A DNA stretch of 64,000 nt from CANLBN01 sp034111645 (GTDB lineage Bacteria; Pseudomonadota; Gammaproteobacteria; Pseudomonadales; Cellvibrionaceae). Of the stretch, positions 1 to 8,852 are shown in pieces (position 1 is the first letter of the stretch; each line of letters opens with the position of its first letter). Below the pieces are notes generated by a model, which saw nothing but the letters and a program-made list of their open reading frames with translations, made no database searches and was not told the DNA's origin. The position numbers and the translations under genes were made by a program. The DNA lies in contig JAWUWW010000055.1 in the NCBI GenBank assembly GCA_034111645.1, positions 1 to 64,000 on the forward strand. The letters run 5' to 3'.

Positions 1-444
1 CTTTAACTGAGCGGCCTTGCAGAAGATTAATCTTTATATTTTTAGGTTCAAATAGGCTGCGAGGTGTAAATTCCTTCGCCTCGATTTAAACGCTAAATTT
101 ATACTAAAACGCCTTAACTTAGCGCCATTCGGCTTTGACCCGAATGATTTTATTTAGCTTTTTTACGTGTATATAAATTTAAAGTGAATAAACAGATTAT
201 TCTTCTAGGCTACGACTTTGGTGATGGAAAATTAATACTTATGTTAATGTCTCTTGGTACTCATGAAAATTTTTACCACGACTTCAAACGCTAACTTTAA
301 GAGTTTTATCAGCATGATAGTAAGGAATTCTCTATATTTATAGTATTTTTCTTCAAACTCAAACCGTAAGTATAAATTTTTTTAATCGGCTATAAAATAA
401 AACAATTTATTCTTAGAGCATAAAACATAAAGCCCTGGCTAACC
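1..444. other. AT-rich intergenic stretch, no gene recognised
   Basis: No credible open reading frame, RNA gene or repeat was seen. It lies downstream of the minus-strand DUF1513 gene. Two weak inverted repeats occur (around 60-84 and 130-146), but neither has a U-tract that would make it a convincing terminator. Confidence 0.4.
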
Positions 445-1494
445 TCACAAACTCTTTATCATTTGTGACCAATTATAAAGATGCGAGCCGGTTAGATAGG
501 TTGCGTGAGAGGCTGTCATATTTAGCAGTTCTAAATTTTGGGTATCTATTTGCACCACGCTCGCTTGCGGGCCGTAGCTTACAACAAAATATTTTTTATC
601 TTTGCTTAAGGTAACGCCGCGAGGCACAGGAAGATCGATTCGCTTTAACAGGCGACGATCTTTAAGTGACCAGCAGGTGACCATGTTGCCCGTCGGGTGA
701 GTGACTAATGCCGTATCTTGGTGGATAGCAACACTTAAGGCCTCGCCTTTCATATTGCTGACTACTTTTTTAGGGGATGACACCGACCGCATCAATTTAC
801 CTTGGGGCTGGATACTCACACCGCCTAAGTTTTCGGCGCTTAAACCTGCTCTTGGGGCAGACACTACAATTAAGCTGCCATCGCTCGCCAGCATTAAATG
901 CCCGGCGTTTATATGTCGGTTTGTTAGGTGCTCTTGCCTGAGTAATTTTTGGCTGTTGATATCAATATAAGAGACGTTGGGTTTGTCGCCACTCATGTCA
1001 CCACCACCATTGGTAACAATCATGGTGTTGCCGTCATCAATTAAATAACACTCGTGAGGTGAAGCCCCATAACTATCGAATTCACCAATCACTTGTTTCG
1101 ATTGCGCATCTCGAATAACGATAACGCCCTTCAAAGAATTTAAATAAGTTTCGGTGGTATAAATAACATCGCCAGTTTTAGAATAAGCACAGTGCCCATA
1201 AAAATGTCTGCTGGCATCGGTGGTGATTGTCTCGACCAATGACATAGTCTCGAGATCAATTATCGCAGCGCCGGGGCCTATTTTTTCGCAAACGATTAGC
1301 TGCGTTAAACACTTTGGGTTAAGGCTGACACCGTGAGGCAAAAAATCTAGTGGGATTAAATTGTGCTTGCGTGTTTTTAAATTTAATACTGAGAATGCAA
1401 AATTGACCTTGGATGATTGCGCAGGCTCTGCATAGCGCCCACCGCCAATAATAATACCGTCACCTTGTTGAGCACACTGCAAAACACTACTCAT
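445..1494 (-). CDS. DUF1513 family beta-propeller-like protein
   Basis: About 349 residues resembling DUF1513, a family predicted to fold as a seven-bladed propeller of cytochrome d1 type. Visible family features are the GGGRYA stretch near the N-terminus, FYGHCAYS around residue 97, a PHECYL segment and a glycine-rich NGGG turn. The frame extends to a TTG at 1521, but the ATG at 1494 has an AAAGG ribosome site seven bases upstream and leaves a 10-base gap to the FkbM gene, so it is preferred. No signal peptide is visible, although many relatives are exported. It probably shares a transcript with the methyltransferase upstream. The biochemical function is unknown. Confidence 0.7.
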   Translation of the reverse strand: MSSVLQCAQQGDGIIIGGGRYAEPAQSSKVNFAFSVLNLKTRKHNLIPLDFLPHGVSLNPKCLTQLIVCEKIGPGAAIIDLETMSLVETITTDASRHFYGHCAYSKTGDVIYTTETYLNSLKGVIVIRDAQSKQVIGEFDSYGASPHECYLIDDGNTMIVTNGGGDMSGDKPNVSYIDINSQKLLRQEHLTNRHINAGHLMLASDGSLIVVSAPRAGLSAENLGGVSIQPQGKLMRSVSSPKKVVSNMKGEALSVAIHQDTALVTHPTGNMVTCWSLKDRRLLKRIDLPVPRGVTLSKDKKYFVVSYGPQASVVQIDTQNLELLNMTASHATYLTGSHLYNWSQMIKSL

Positions 1495-1504
1495 TGTCAA
1501 ACCT

Positions 1505-2197
1505 TTAGCCGCGTCGGGCAATTATATGTAACATTTTAAATTCTTGACCATCGGTCGATCGATTAACCGCCGGAATTTGATCCCATTCTAGTTGCGTCGT
1601 AATCGGTACAGATACCCACGCACCGGTATTGCTATTGGCATCGCGTCCTGCGGCTACTAACCGAAAGCCTTGGCTCGCAAAAAGCGATAGCACTTGCCCA
1701 AGCGGTCGTTCTGGCAACATGTGCAGCTCAACAGCCCACGCTTTTACAGTTGTTAGTTCGGCAACATACTTATCCAAAATAACATACTCGCCACCTTCGA
1801 TATCCATTTTTATCACGGTAGGATTGGCAGCAATAGCGTCAAGCGGCTTTGCAACAACGGAGATAAGATCTGCCGATTCAGTAGTTTGCATTAGCGATGC
1901 ATTCATACTGTTCCAGCCGTATTTTTTGGAGTGTTGGCGCGCCATCGACATTTCGCCTAAATGATCCGATACGGCACAGCGCTCTAACAACCAATTTTTA
2001 GTCTTAGCTTTTTTTATCTTTTTTTCGATTAATTTAAAATTTTGGGGTAATGGCTCAACCGATACTACTATATTTGTACCCTTACCCGCTGACCAAAAAA
2101 ATTGTGAAAGGTCTCCGCGATTGGCACCCAAATCAAGGACTGTTTGATTACTTAAAGGGATTTCTTTGGCATACCAAACTTGTTGACCATCTATCAT
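1505..2197 (-). CDS. FkbM family SAM-dependent methyltransferase
   Basis: A 230-residue class I methyltransferase. The SAM-binding loop VLDLGANRGD is near residues 20-29, an acidic SVEP motif follows in strand two, and the FkbM-typical KMDIEGGEY motif is near residue 130. FkbM enzymes usually O-methylate sugars or polyketides; the substrate here cannot be told. The ATG start has a GGAAG ribosome site six bases upstream. The next gene, DUF1513, starts about 10 bases after this stop, so the two are probably cotranscribed. No glycan-synthesis genes are nearby to suggest a substrate. Confidence 0.8.
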   Translation of the reverse strand: MIDGQQVWYAKEIPLSNQTVLDLGANRGDLSQFFWSAGKGTNIVVSVEPLPQNFKLIEKKIKKAKTKNWLLERCAVSDHLGEMSMARQHSKKYGWNSMNASLMQTTESADLISVVAKPLDAIAANPTVIKMDIEGGEYVILDKYVAELTTVKAWAVELHMLPERPLGQVLSLFASQGFRLVAAGRDANSNTGAWVSVPITTQLEWDQIPAVNRSTDGQEFKMLHIIARRG

Positions 2198-2580
2198 CGA
2201 GACTTCCAGAAACTATAAGAACATAAGCAGCAAAACAAATGTTAATACTAACTAACTGCTAATTACCATGCAAGTCCCTAAAATCTATTAGGCACGCACA
2301 GAGATTTGATTATTAATGGATTAAAATTTAATAAGTTTGCTATTAACATAAGTCTCACAAGCAAATTTTAATGATATTTAAATTGTTAGGTGATATTTAT
2401 ACACAATAATTTATGTGTTTCTCGCTTTACAGTATTTTTAATGCCCGTGATTTTGAAATATTTTTTAACAAAAAACTAAAAATCAATAAAAATATTATCG
2501 CAGCGCAATCGCCCATCACTTAACGTAGTCATTAATTACTACAAATTAAGCCAAAACTTTTTACTAAATAATAAAAACTA
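2198..2580. other. Intergenic stretch without recognised content
   Basis: A 383-base AT-rich gap between cbpM and the FkbM methyltransferase, both on the minus strand. It should hold the methyltransferase promoter, but no pair of hexamers stands out. No small ORF with a ribosome site was seen. Confidence 0.4.
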
Positions 2581-2883
2581 TTATTCAATAAAACGCGAGA
2601 GCTGTTGTTGATATCTCTCATTTTGTTTCAATAAATCTTCTTTCTGTTGCATTAAGTCAATGACCAGCCCCACGGCAACCCAATCGATTTCTAAGTCTTG
2701 ATGTAGCCGAATTGCTTTTTTTATCCAACAAACATGAGAGACATCAAACACCCAATCTTGATATTCAGCCTCTTCTATTGGCTTTACAATTCCATATTCT
2801 ACAATTTCTAAAATAAGTTCATTTTCTATTTTTTCTACTTCGCATAATTCATGAATTGAGATATTGATTGATGTAGATATCAT
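2581..2883 (-). CDS. cbpM: Chaperone modulator CbpM
   Basis: A 100-residue MerR-like helical protein of the CbpM family, which binds the J domain of CbpA and inhibits its co-chaperone and DNA-binding activity. The sequence has the family layout: an N-terminal segment on response type (LCEVEKIENELILEIVEYGI), a central W-F/W-V patch, and a C-terminal coiled stretch rich in Leu and Gln. Length matches the family at about 100 residues. Its start overlaps the cbpA stop by four bases (ATGA), a sign of translational coupling that would keep inhibitor and target in step. Confidence 0.88.
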   Translation of the reverse strand: MISTSINISIHELCEVEKIENELILEIVEYGIVKPIEEAEYQDWVFDVSHVCWIKKAIRLHQDLEIDWVAVGLVIDLMQQKEDLLKQNERYQQQLSRFIE

Positions 2884-3836
2884 TTTGCATTACTCCATTC
2901 AGCTCTAGGATCAAAACCTGCTGTTTTTGCAAGCGTCTGCCATAACTCTTGAGATTCTGCACTATTTGATGATGGCATAACCACTTTGATAACAGCAAAA
3001 AGATCACCTGTTAACTCTTTACCCTGCAAGCCTTTACCCTTAATACGTAACTTTTTACCCGACTGAGTATTAGGAGTTATCGTTAAGCTTATCTTGCCCT
3101 CTAGGGTTGGCACGTTCACTTTAGTGCCTAGGGCTGCCTCCCAAGGGGTAAGGGGCAATGTTAATATCAGGTTGTGCCCTTCTACATCAAACAGGGGATG
3201 TGGCACCAAACGAATATGTAAATATAAATCACCCGCGCTAGCGTTACCCTCACCCGGCGAGCCTTGGCCTTTAAGACGAATACGCTGACCTTCGATAACC
3301 CCTTTCGGTATTTTGACGTTCAAGCGTTTATCTATATGTGTAGCTTGCCCACCTTTATGAGTGGGAAGTCGGTATGACACTGTTCGCGTGTGCTCAGCGA
3401 TACTCTCTTCTAGTAATACAGGGATTTCTATTTCTGCATCCTGGCCTCTCATAGGCTGGTTAAAGCCGCGATCATTAGTATTATAGTTTTGATTTCGACC
3501 ACCAAACATAGAATTGAAAAAATCCGAAAAATCACCTTCAAATTGAGGGTTATTTTGGTTTGAGTTATTAGCAGAACCCTGCCAGCCCGGAGGTGGCTTA
3601 AAGCCTTGCTTAGATTGACTATTATATTGACGCAGCTCATCAAACTCGGCTCTGCGAGTTGGATTTTTTAAGACTTCGTAAGCTTCTGCCATTTCTTTGA
3701 ACTTGTCTTCGGCGCCAGCCTCAGAATTCATATCAGGATGATATTGGCGAGCTAACTTACGATAAGCCGTTTTAATATCTTTGCTATCAGCATCGGGTTT
3801 TACCCCTAAAATAGCGTAATAATCTTTGAATTCCAT
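2880..3836 (-). CDS. cbpA: Curved DNA-binding protein / DnaJ-class co-chaperone CbpA
   Basis: A 318-residue type II J-domain protein. The J domain covers residues 1-70 with the HPD motif (YHPDMN, about residues 33-38) that stimulates DnaK. A Gly/Asn/Gln/Phe-rich linker follows (about 75-130), then two DnaJ C-terminal beta domains that bind substrate. There is no zinc-finger region, which separates it from DnaJ proper. The ATG is preceded by a strong GGAAAAGGG ribosome site. It is the first gene of a cbpA-cbpM operon, and a near-perfect palindrome lies just upstream. Confidence 0.93.
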   Translation of the reverse strand: MEFKDYYAILGVKPDADSKDIKTAYRKLARQYHPDMNSEAGAEDKFKEMAEAYEVLKNPTRRAEFDELRQYNSQSKQGFKPPPGWQGSANNSNQNNPQFEGDFSDFFNSMFGGRNQNYNTNDRGFNQPMRGQDAEIEIPVLLEESIAEHTRTVSYRLPTHKGGQATHIDKRLNVKIPKGVIEGQRIRLKGQGSPGEGNASAGDLYLHIRLVPHPLFDVEGHNLILTLPLTPWEAALGTKVNVPTLEGKISLTITPNTQSGKKLRIKGKGLQGKELTGDLFAVIKVVMPSSNSAESQELWQTLAKTAGFDPRAEWSNAK

Positions 3837-3863
3837 ACCCTTTTCCTAGATAAAATAATGTCT

Positions 3864-3887
3864 GTAATAGATAACGTTATTTATTAC
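3864..3887. promoter_or_regulatory. 24-bp palindrome upstream of cbpA, possible operator
   Basis: The arms GTAATAGATAAC and GTTATTTATTAC match at 11 of 12 positions with no loop, centred on AACGTT. It sits 28 bases upstream of the cbpA ATG, where a repressor or activator could bind. A loop-free, AT-rich dyad fits a protein site better than an RNA hairpin. The regulator is unknown. Confidence 0.4.
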
Positions 3888-4320
3888 TTTGCTTTTGGCT
3901 AAGAGCCTTAAATCATATTGTCAGGCACTATTAATATCTCTAACCGTTGTTTTGCTTATATCCAGACTCTTAGAATAGGCGGCAAAACGGCTAAACAAGC
4001 AGTTTATGTTACTAGGCTTACATTATAATAATAGCAGCTTAATCGTAACCTAATTTACAATTTAATGTGGTAGTTATTATAGATGGCGGGGTTAGAGAGG
4101 CCCTTGATTTATCAGCTTTTATAGAAGATTTTAACTGCGCTTTAGTTACAAGGTATATTACAAGGCATACACTCGGCATAGTAGATTTTAAAATAGCGCG
4201 CCACCTTGCAATAACTGGCGGCCGTTGTGGTTGGCAGATAAAGCAGCCTTATTAAAGGCGACTTGGTCACGCACTATTTGAGATTGCTTTAGCTTTTATT
4301 GCTTTAATAAAAATTTAAAA
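3888..4320. other. Intergenic stretch upstream of cbpA
   Basis: A 433-base gap between the cbpA palindrome and the small proline-rich gene. A 62-codon frame from a GTG at 4067 has no ribosome site and no recognisable protein character, so it is not called. Nothing else is evident. Confidence 0.4.
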
Positions 4321-4515
4321 TTATTTTTCATCGGGCAAATCAGGTATTTCTTGAGGCTTAGGCTTAACAGGAACCTCTTGTGGAATATCAGCTATTGGAA
4401 TTTCGCTAGGCTTTTCTAAAATCGGATATTCTATTGGCGTCTTACCAGGTTGCATGTCTGGCTCTTTTGATACTTCTGAAGTTTTAGATGAATTGAAGGG
4501 GTTAATGATTTTCAT
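4321..4515 (-). CDS. Small proline-rich hypothetical protein
   Basis: A 64-residue protein of unknown function. The second half is a degenerate repeat of EIP and QEVP/QEIP units separated by short spacers, with an acidic C-terminus, and so is probably disordered or extended. There is no signal peptide or membrane segment. The ATG has a GGGAG ribosome site nine bases upstream, which supports translation. Short proteins with similar EIP/EVP repeats recur in gammaproteobacteria, but I know of no assigned role. It stands alone between cbpA and ggpPS, with a 15-bp tandem repeat just upstream. Confidence 0.6.
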   Translation of the reverse strand: MKIINPFNSSKTSEVSKEPDMQPGKTPIEYPILEKPSEIPIADIPQEVPVKPKPQEIPDLPDEK

Positions 4516-4532
4516 AGAAGAATTCTCCCTTT

Positions 4533-4562
4533 GTAATGGATTAAAAGGTAATGGATTAAAAG
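4533..4562. repeat. 15-bp tandem duplication upstream of the proline-rich gene
   Basis: Two perfect head-to-tail copies of GTAATGGATTAAAAG lie 18-47 bases upstream of the small-protein start. They fall in its leader or promoter region, so copy number could affect expression. Confidence 0.75.
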
Positions 4563-4787
4563 GTCTAAATTTTTTGGTGACAAATCCCCAATGACCTACT
4601 ATTAAATTTTAAGAAGATATATTTTGTGTTTTAAATCCTTATATTATCTAAGCATCTAAATTTACGCTTAAATAATAATTCGATGATCATTGGAGTGAAA
4701 TCACTCTTATAAAAATAATTTATATAAGAACTAAAAAAGGTAAACCAAGCATTCGCTAAATACTTGGCTTAAATCAAGCAATTCTTA

Positions 4788-7031
4788 CTAAAGGTTGCTA
4801 TGGTCGCACTGCTCTATTGCCGCCATAAATTCATCGCCCCAATGCGTGATATCATTATATTTAACAACTCCAAATGCTTCGCGAATACGATCTCTGGCCT
4901 CATTGTCATCCATATTTAATGCTAGATAAACGACATGAACAAGATCTTGGATATCATGAGGATTAGTCAGTAAAACACCTTTTAATTCGGCTGCGGCACC
5001 AGCAAACTCTGATAACACTAACACGCCCTTACCATCAGAAATACCCTGTGTTGCGATAAATTCTTTACATACCAAGTTAAGACCATCGCGCAGAGGCGTT
5101 ATCCACATAACGTCTGCTAAGGCATAGTAGGCGACTAAATCTTCAAATGGAAAGCTTCGAAAGAAAAATTGAACAGGTGTCCATCCGACTCTTGCATATC
5201 GACCATTAATACGCCCAATTGTTTGTTCAATTTCTATTTGTAAATCGTTATAAATAGTCATTTCTTTTGCAGCAGGCACACAAATTGTTAATAAAACAAC
5301 ATCACCAATAAGCTCAGGGTGCTCTTCTAACAATAATTCAAAAGCCTCTAGTTTAGAGACGATACCTTTTGTATAGTCGAGTCGCTCTACCGACAAAATA
5401 ACTCTATGGTCTTGCAGCTCATGTTTGAGTTCTTCTATCCTTTTTTTAATTAATGGCTTTTCCAATGCATTTTTTACGCGATTCAAATCTAAGCCTACGG
5501 GTAAAGCGCCCAGTAAAATTCGTCTTTCATTAACCTCTATCTCTGAGGTCATTTTATCGAGACCAACCGCACAACCAAATGTCACAAATCGAGGCGCGCA
5601 ATTAACCCGCTTGATAATTTTAATAGGTGCAATACCCTTGACTACATCAATAAAGTTTTCTGATTGTCGGGGAATATGGAAACCAATAAAATCACACTGC
5701 AAGAGACTGCCTATGATATCTCGTCTCCACGGTAAAACGTTAAATACATCTGCCGATGGGAAGTAGGTATGGTGAAAAAATGCAATGATAACATCAGGAC
5801 GCATTTCTCTTAAAAAGCTCGGCACCATCCAAAGGTTATAGTCATGAATCCAAACCGTCGCACCTTCGGCCGCTTCGGCAGAGGCTTGTTCTGCAAATAA
5901 TTTATTGACCTCAACAAAAACCTGCCAATGATCCTCTCGAAACGTTGCTCGCTCCCAAAAGGTATGCAGTGTTGGCCAAAAAGCCTCTTTAGAAAACTTT
6001 TTATAAAATATATCTACTTGCTCTTTTGTTAAAGACACTCTCGATACTGTTAGTTTAGGGTAGAGGCTTGTATCCACTGTGGTATGGGTTTCGAATTCTT
6101 CGTTATCAGATTTCATCGTCGACCACGCTACCCAAGAGCCTGGCTTACCATCACCAAAAAAGCTAAGCAATGTTGGAATAATTCCGTTTGGTGAGCTGGG
6201 GTTTCTTCGTTGCACTACACCGTTTTCTAAAAACTCTTCGTAAGGAAGACGATGATAGACGATCACTAAATCGGACTTGCCTAGCGGGACCTCTTGTTCT
6301 TGCAGTTCTGCCGCTATACCTTGTTTACCCAAAAAATTAAAATAACTTATGGCTTCAAGAATACCGCCGCAGCCGGCCTTATTTGCGTGGAAAGTTTTAG
6401 TTTGATCTTTAGTTTCACGCAGCAAACCTGATTCGGAAGCCCCGACACAAACACCTAATAAATTATGCTGATACATTGATAAATCATTTAGCGTATCGCC
6501 AGCGACTAAAACTGATTGAGGATCGTGATTTAACATTTCAGTTAGCGCGAGTAAGCTTGAACCCTTATTGACACCTTTTGGTAAAAAATCAAGATAATGA
6601 CCCGCTGAATAAAGCAAATCGCATCCTAACGAAGCGGCAATTTCATATAAATGGTCAGTCACTGCATTAGTTTCACAAAAAAATGAACAGCGTCCGCTTT
6701 GTGGGACATCTTGACGAATTAATCCCGGACTATTGGCTACTGCTTCTTCGATCACATACTGACCAGGCCATAAATTATCAATGTTAGATTGCAATGGTTG
6801 TACCGGTTGCAAGGTTGCTCCATCTACAATTGTTGCACCTACGTCGCAGATAATATATGAGGGATTTGGAATGGTAGGATCGGACAGCAAGGGCATCACC
6901 GATTCTAGGCCGCGGCCGGTGACAAAAATAAGTTCAATTTCTGGATGCTGCGAAATTAATTGGTAAAGTTTATGTCGACTAGCCTGTGTGCCAGCGAGAA
7001 ATGTTCCATCTAAATCTGTTGCTAAAAGCAT
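4788..7031 (-). CDS. ggpPS: Bifunctional glucosylglycerol-phosphate phosphatase/synthase (GgpPS)
   Basis: A 747-residue fusion. Residues 1-240 are a HAD IIB phosphatase with DLDGTF at residues 6-11, FVTGRG, and the metal-binding GDTLND loop. Residues 255-740 form a GT20 glucosyltransferase with IVYHRLPYEE, SPNGIIPTL, HDYNLW, FFHHTYFP, VERLDYTKG and ITPLRDGLNLV. The YHR-PY, SPNGI-PTL and KEAFWP signatures match cyanobacterial glucosylglycerol-phosphate synthase better than trehalose-6-phosphate synthase. The likely pathway is ADP-glucose plus glycerol-3-phosphate to glucosylglycerol phosphate, then dephosphorylation to the compatible solute. Substrate choice is inferred from motifs, and trehalose synthesis is the alternative. 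An AGAGGA ribosome site supports the start. It lies 94 bases downstream of an MFS gene. Confidence 0.85.
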   Translation of the reverse strand: MLLATDLDGTFLAGTQASRHKLYQLISQHPEIELIFVTGRGLESVMPLLSDPTIPNPSYIICDVGATIVDGATLQPVQPLQSNIDNLWPGQYVIEEAVANSPGLIRQDVPQSGRCSFFCETNAVTDHLYEIAASLGCDLLYSAGHYLDFLPKGVNKGSSLLALTEMLNHDPQSVLVAGDTLNDLSMYQHNLLGVCVGASESGLLRETKDQTKTFHANKAGCGGILEAISYFNFLGKQGIAAELQEQEVPLGKSDLVIVYHRLPYEEFLENGVVQRRNPSSPNGIIPTLLSFFGDGKPGSWVAWSTMKSDNEEFETHTTVDTSLYPKLTVSRVSLTKEQVDIFYKKFSKEAFWPTLHTFWERATFREDHWQVFVEVNKLFAEQASAEAAEGATVWIHDYNLWMVPSFLREMRPDVIIAFFHHTYFPSADVFNVLPWRRDIIGSLLQCDFIGFHIPRQSENFIDVVKGIAPIKIIKRVNCAPRFVTFGCAVGLDKMTSEIEVNERRILLGALPVGLDLNRVKNALEKPLIKKRIEELKHELQDHRVILSVERLDYTKGIVSKLEAFELLLEEHPELIGDVVLLTICVPAAKEMTIYNDLQIEIEQTIGRINGRYARVGWTPVQFFFRSFPFEDLVAYYALADVMWITPLRDGLNLVCKEFIATQGISDGKGVLVLSEFAGAAAELKGVLLTNPHDIQDLVHVVYLALNMDDNEARDRIREAFGVVKYNDITHWGDEFMAAIEQCDHSNL

Positions 7032-7125
7032 TGCAATCCTCTTGGTATTGAATAAATTACTTGTTTTAAATAAATGACTTTTAAATATGTTTTGTCACTA
7101 AAAATCAACCTAATAATATTCGAAT

Positions 7126-8460
7126 TTAATTTTCTTTGATTTCTTCCTTGGCTACTTCTTTCTCAACTACTTCTGCATCGCTAACCTCTTCTTCGCTGCT
7201 ACCCCACGTTGGATTAAAGTTATCACCAATGTCAGCCTCACTATCGGCAGGTAGCATTTCTAAGGCACTTGGCGTTGTATTTACCATTGGCACAAAGTCT
7301 GCGACATACTCGTCTGGATTTTCAGACTCACTCTTAATTTGATAGACAAAAGCAATTATCGCTAACGCCATTAAATTGAATGCCCAGAATGCTGGCACGC
7401 TTGAGGGGCCGAAAGCTTCCATTAGTTGGCCGGCTAATATGGGTCCTAACATTGCACCTACTCCATGCAACAAAAGCAGTCCACTACCGCCGGCCAACAT
7501 GTCGTCTGGATCTAGATGGTCGATTAGGTGAACAACTGATACCGGATATATGGCAAAGGCGAGCCCTCCATAAAGCGCACTCAGGCAGAAAAATATGATC
7601 AGATTATCAATTTCAACCATAAGAATAACGGCAAGTAATGCTGCAAAAAAACTGATTACAGACAAAACAAGACGTCGATCATTGTTGCCTGAACATCTGC
7701 CTAAAGGAAATTGAAGCAAAGCACCGCCGAGTATAAATAGACTCATAAAGCTTGCGATATCGTTATTAGACAAGCCGATTCTTGACCCATAAAGCGCCCC
7801 TAAGCCCCAAAAAGCACCCATTGCTAAACCAGACAAAAATGCGCCCCATACCGCAACTGGAGCACTTTTATATATTTTTAACAAATTGATGTTAGCAACA
7901 CTATGTATTTCTGGCTGTTTCAAGCGAGTCCAAGCTATAGGCACCAAGCTAAGACTAATAAGAATAGACGCAACTGAAAATAAGAAAAATGTAAGATCGG
8001 GATCAAACCTTAATAGCTGCTGCGCTAGCGCAATAGAGCCAAGATTAACCGTCATATAGATAGCAAATACACGACCCCTGCTTTCTGTGGGAGTTTGTCG
8101 ATTAAGCCAACTTTCGACTACCGTGTACAAAATTACGATAGCCGCGCCATTAATTACGCGAAGTAATAACCACCAGTAAGGGTCAACATACAACACGTGC
8201 AATAAAGCTGTGCACGCTACTATTGCGGCACACATCGCAAAGGTTCTAATATGTCCTACACGACTAACAATAGGTGTTGCGAGATATGTTCCCACAAAAA
8301 AACCTAAAAAATAGCCGGACATGATTAGGCCAATCATAGAGTCACTGTAAGCCTCTATTTCGCTGCGTAAGCTTAGTAATGTATTTAATAAGCCATTACC
8401 CAAAAGCAACAGCAATACACCAACTAGAATCGCACTAATCGAAGTAATATGCGTAATCAT
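7126..8460 (-). CDS. MFS transporter, YcaD-like, paired with ggpPS
   Basis: About 444 residues with twelve predicted membrane spans and a hydrophilic acidic tail of about 60 residues. The first cytoplasmic loop has the MFS-type pattern GTYLATPIVSRVGHIR. The frame also opens at a TTG at 8487, but the ATG at 8460, directly before the first hydrophobic segment, is preferred; neither has a clear ribosome site. It is transcribed toward ggpPS with a 94-base gap. As I recall, a YcaD-type gene accompanies ggpPS in Stenotrophomonas rhizophila, so movement of glucosylglycerol or a related osmolyte is a reasonable inference, but the substrate is not shown by the sequence. Confidence 0.75.
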   Translation of the reverse strand: MITHITSISAILVGVLLLLLGNGLLNTLLSLRSEIEAYSDSMIGLIMSGYFLGFFVGTYLATPIVSRVGHIRTFAMCAAIVACTALLHVLYVDPYWWLLLRVINGAAIVILYTVVESWLNRQTPTESRGRVFAIYMTVNLGSIALAQQLLRFDPDLTFFLFSVASILISLSLVPIAWTRLKQPEIHSVANINLLKIYKSAPVAVWGAFLSGLAMGAFWGLGALYGSRIGLSNNDIASFMSLFILGGALLQFPLGRCSGNNDRRLVLSVISFFAALLAVILMVEIDNLIIFFCLSALYGGLAFAIYPVSVVHLIDHLDPDDMLAGGSGLLLLHGVGAMLGPILAGQLMEAFGPSSVPAFWAFNLMALAIIAFVYQIKSESENPDEYVADFVPMVNTTPSALEMLPADSEADIGDNFNPTWGSSEEEVSDAEVVEKEVAKEEIKEN

Positions 8461-8593
8461 ATTGTTTGTAATTATTTTATCTGACAAATAAAAATCGGTT
8501 AATTTTTATTTTAGGGATTTCTATTGAAAAATTGTAAAAAATTTCAATAAAATTAGAGGTTTTATATAAATATTTAATCTATATTTACAGTTC

Positions 8594-8621
8594 ATTATAG
8601 AGAAATTTGAAAATATTTCAA
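8594..8621 (-). promoter_or_regulatory. Putative sigma-70 promoter of the MFS-ggpPS operon
   Basis: Read on the minus strand, TTGAAA (8621-8616) and a perfect TATAAT (8599-8594) are separated by 16 bases. It lies about 110-135 bases upstream of the transporter start in a 365-base AT-rich gap (8488-8852) that has no other feature. In such AT-rich DNA a chance match is possible. Confidence 0.45.
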
Positions 8622-8852
8622 CAAAGCAGTATTTTCTTTGCATATTTTGGTAGCTATAGAGCATACAAATTTAAATCTTATCATTTATCTTTATAAGCGA
8701 ATGGTAATAATACGAGATAATTGTAGAACTTATTCAACAATTTATTTTACAAAATGAAAACATCAACGGTGCTTTCATAGGGAGTTTAATTTAAGTAGTG
8801 CTAAAGTTTTATTTTTATGACCAAAAAAGAGGGAAAAAATTAATAACTTTAC

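Noticed and set aside
4067..4255. A 62-codon plus-strand frame upstream of cbpA
   Set aside because: It starts at a GTG without a ribosome site and has no recognisable protein features.
8686..8701. A 16-base exact match with 41174-41189 upstream of murJ
   Set aside because: In 64 kb of AT-rich DNA one such match is expected by chance, and the contexts differ.
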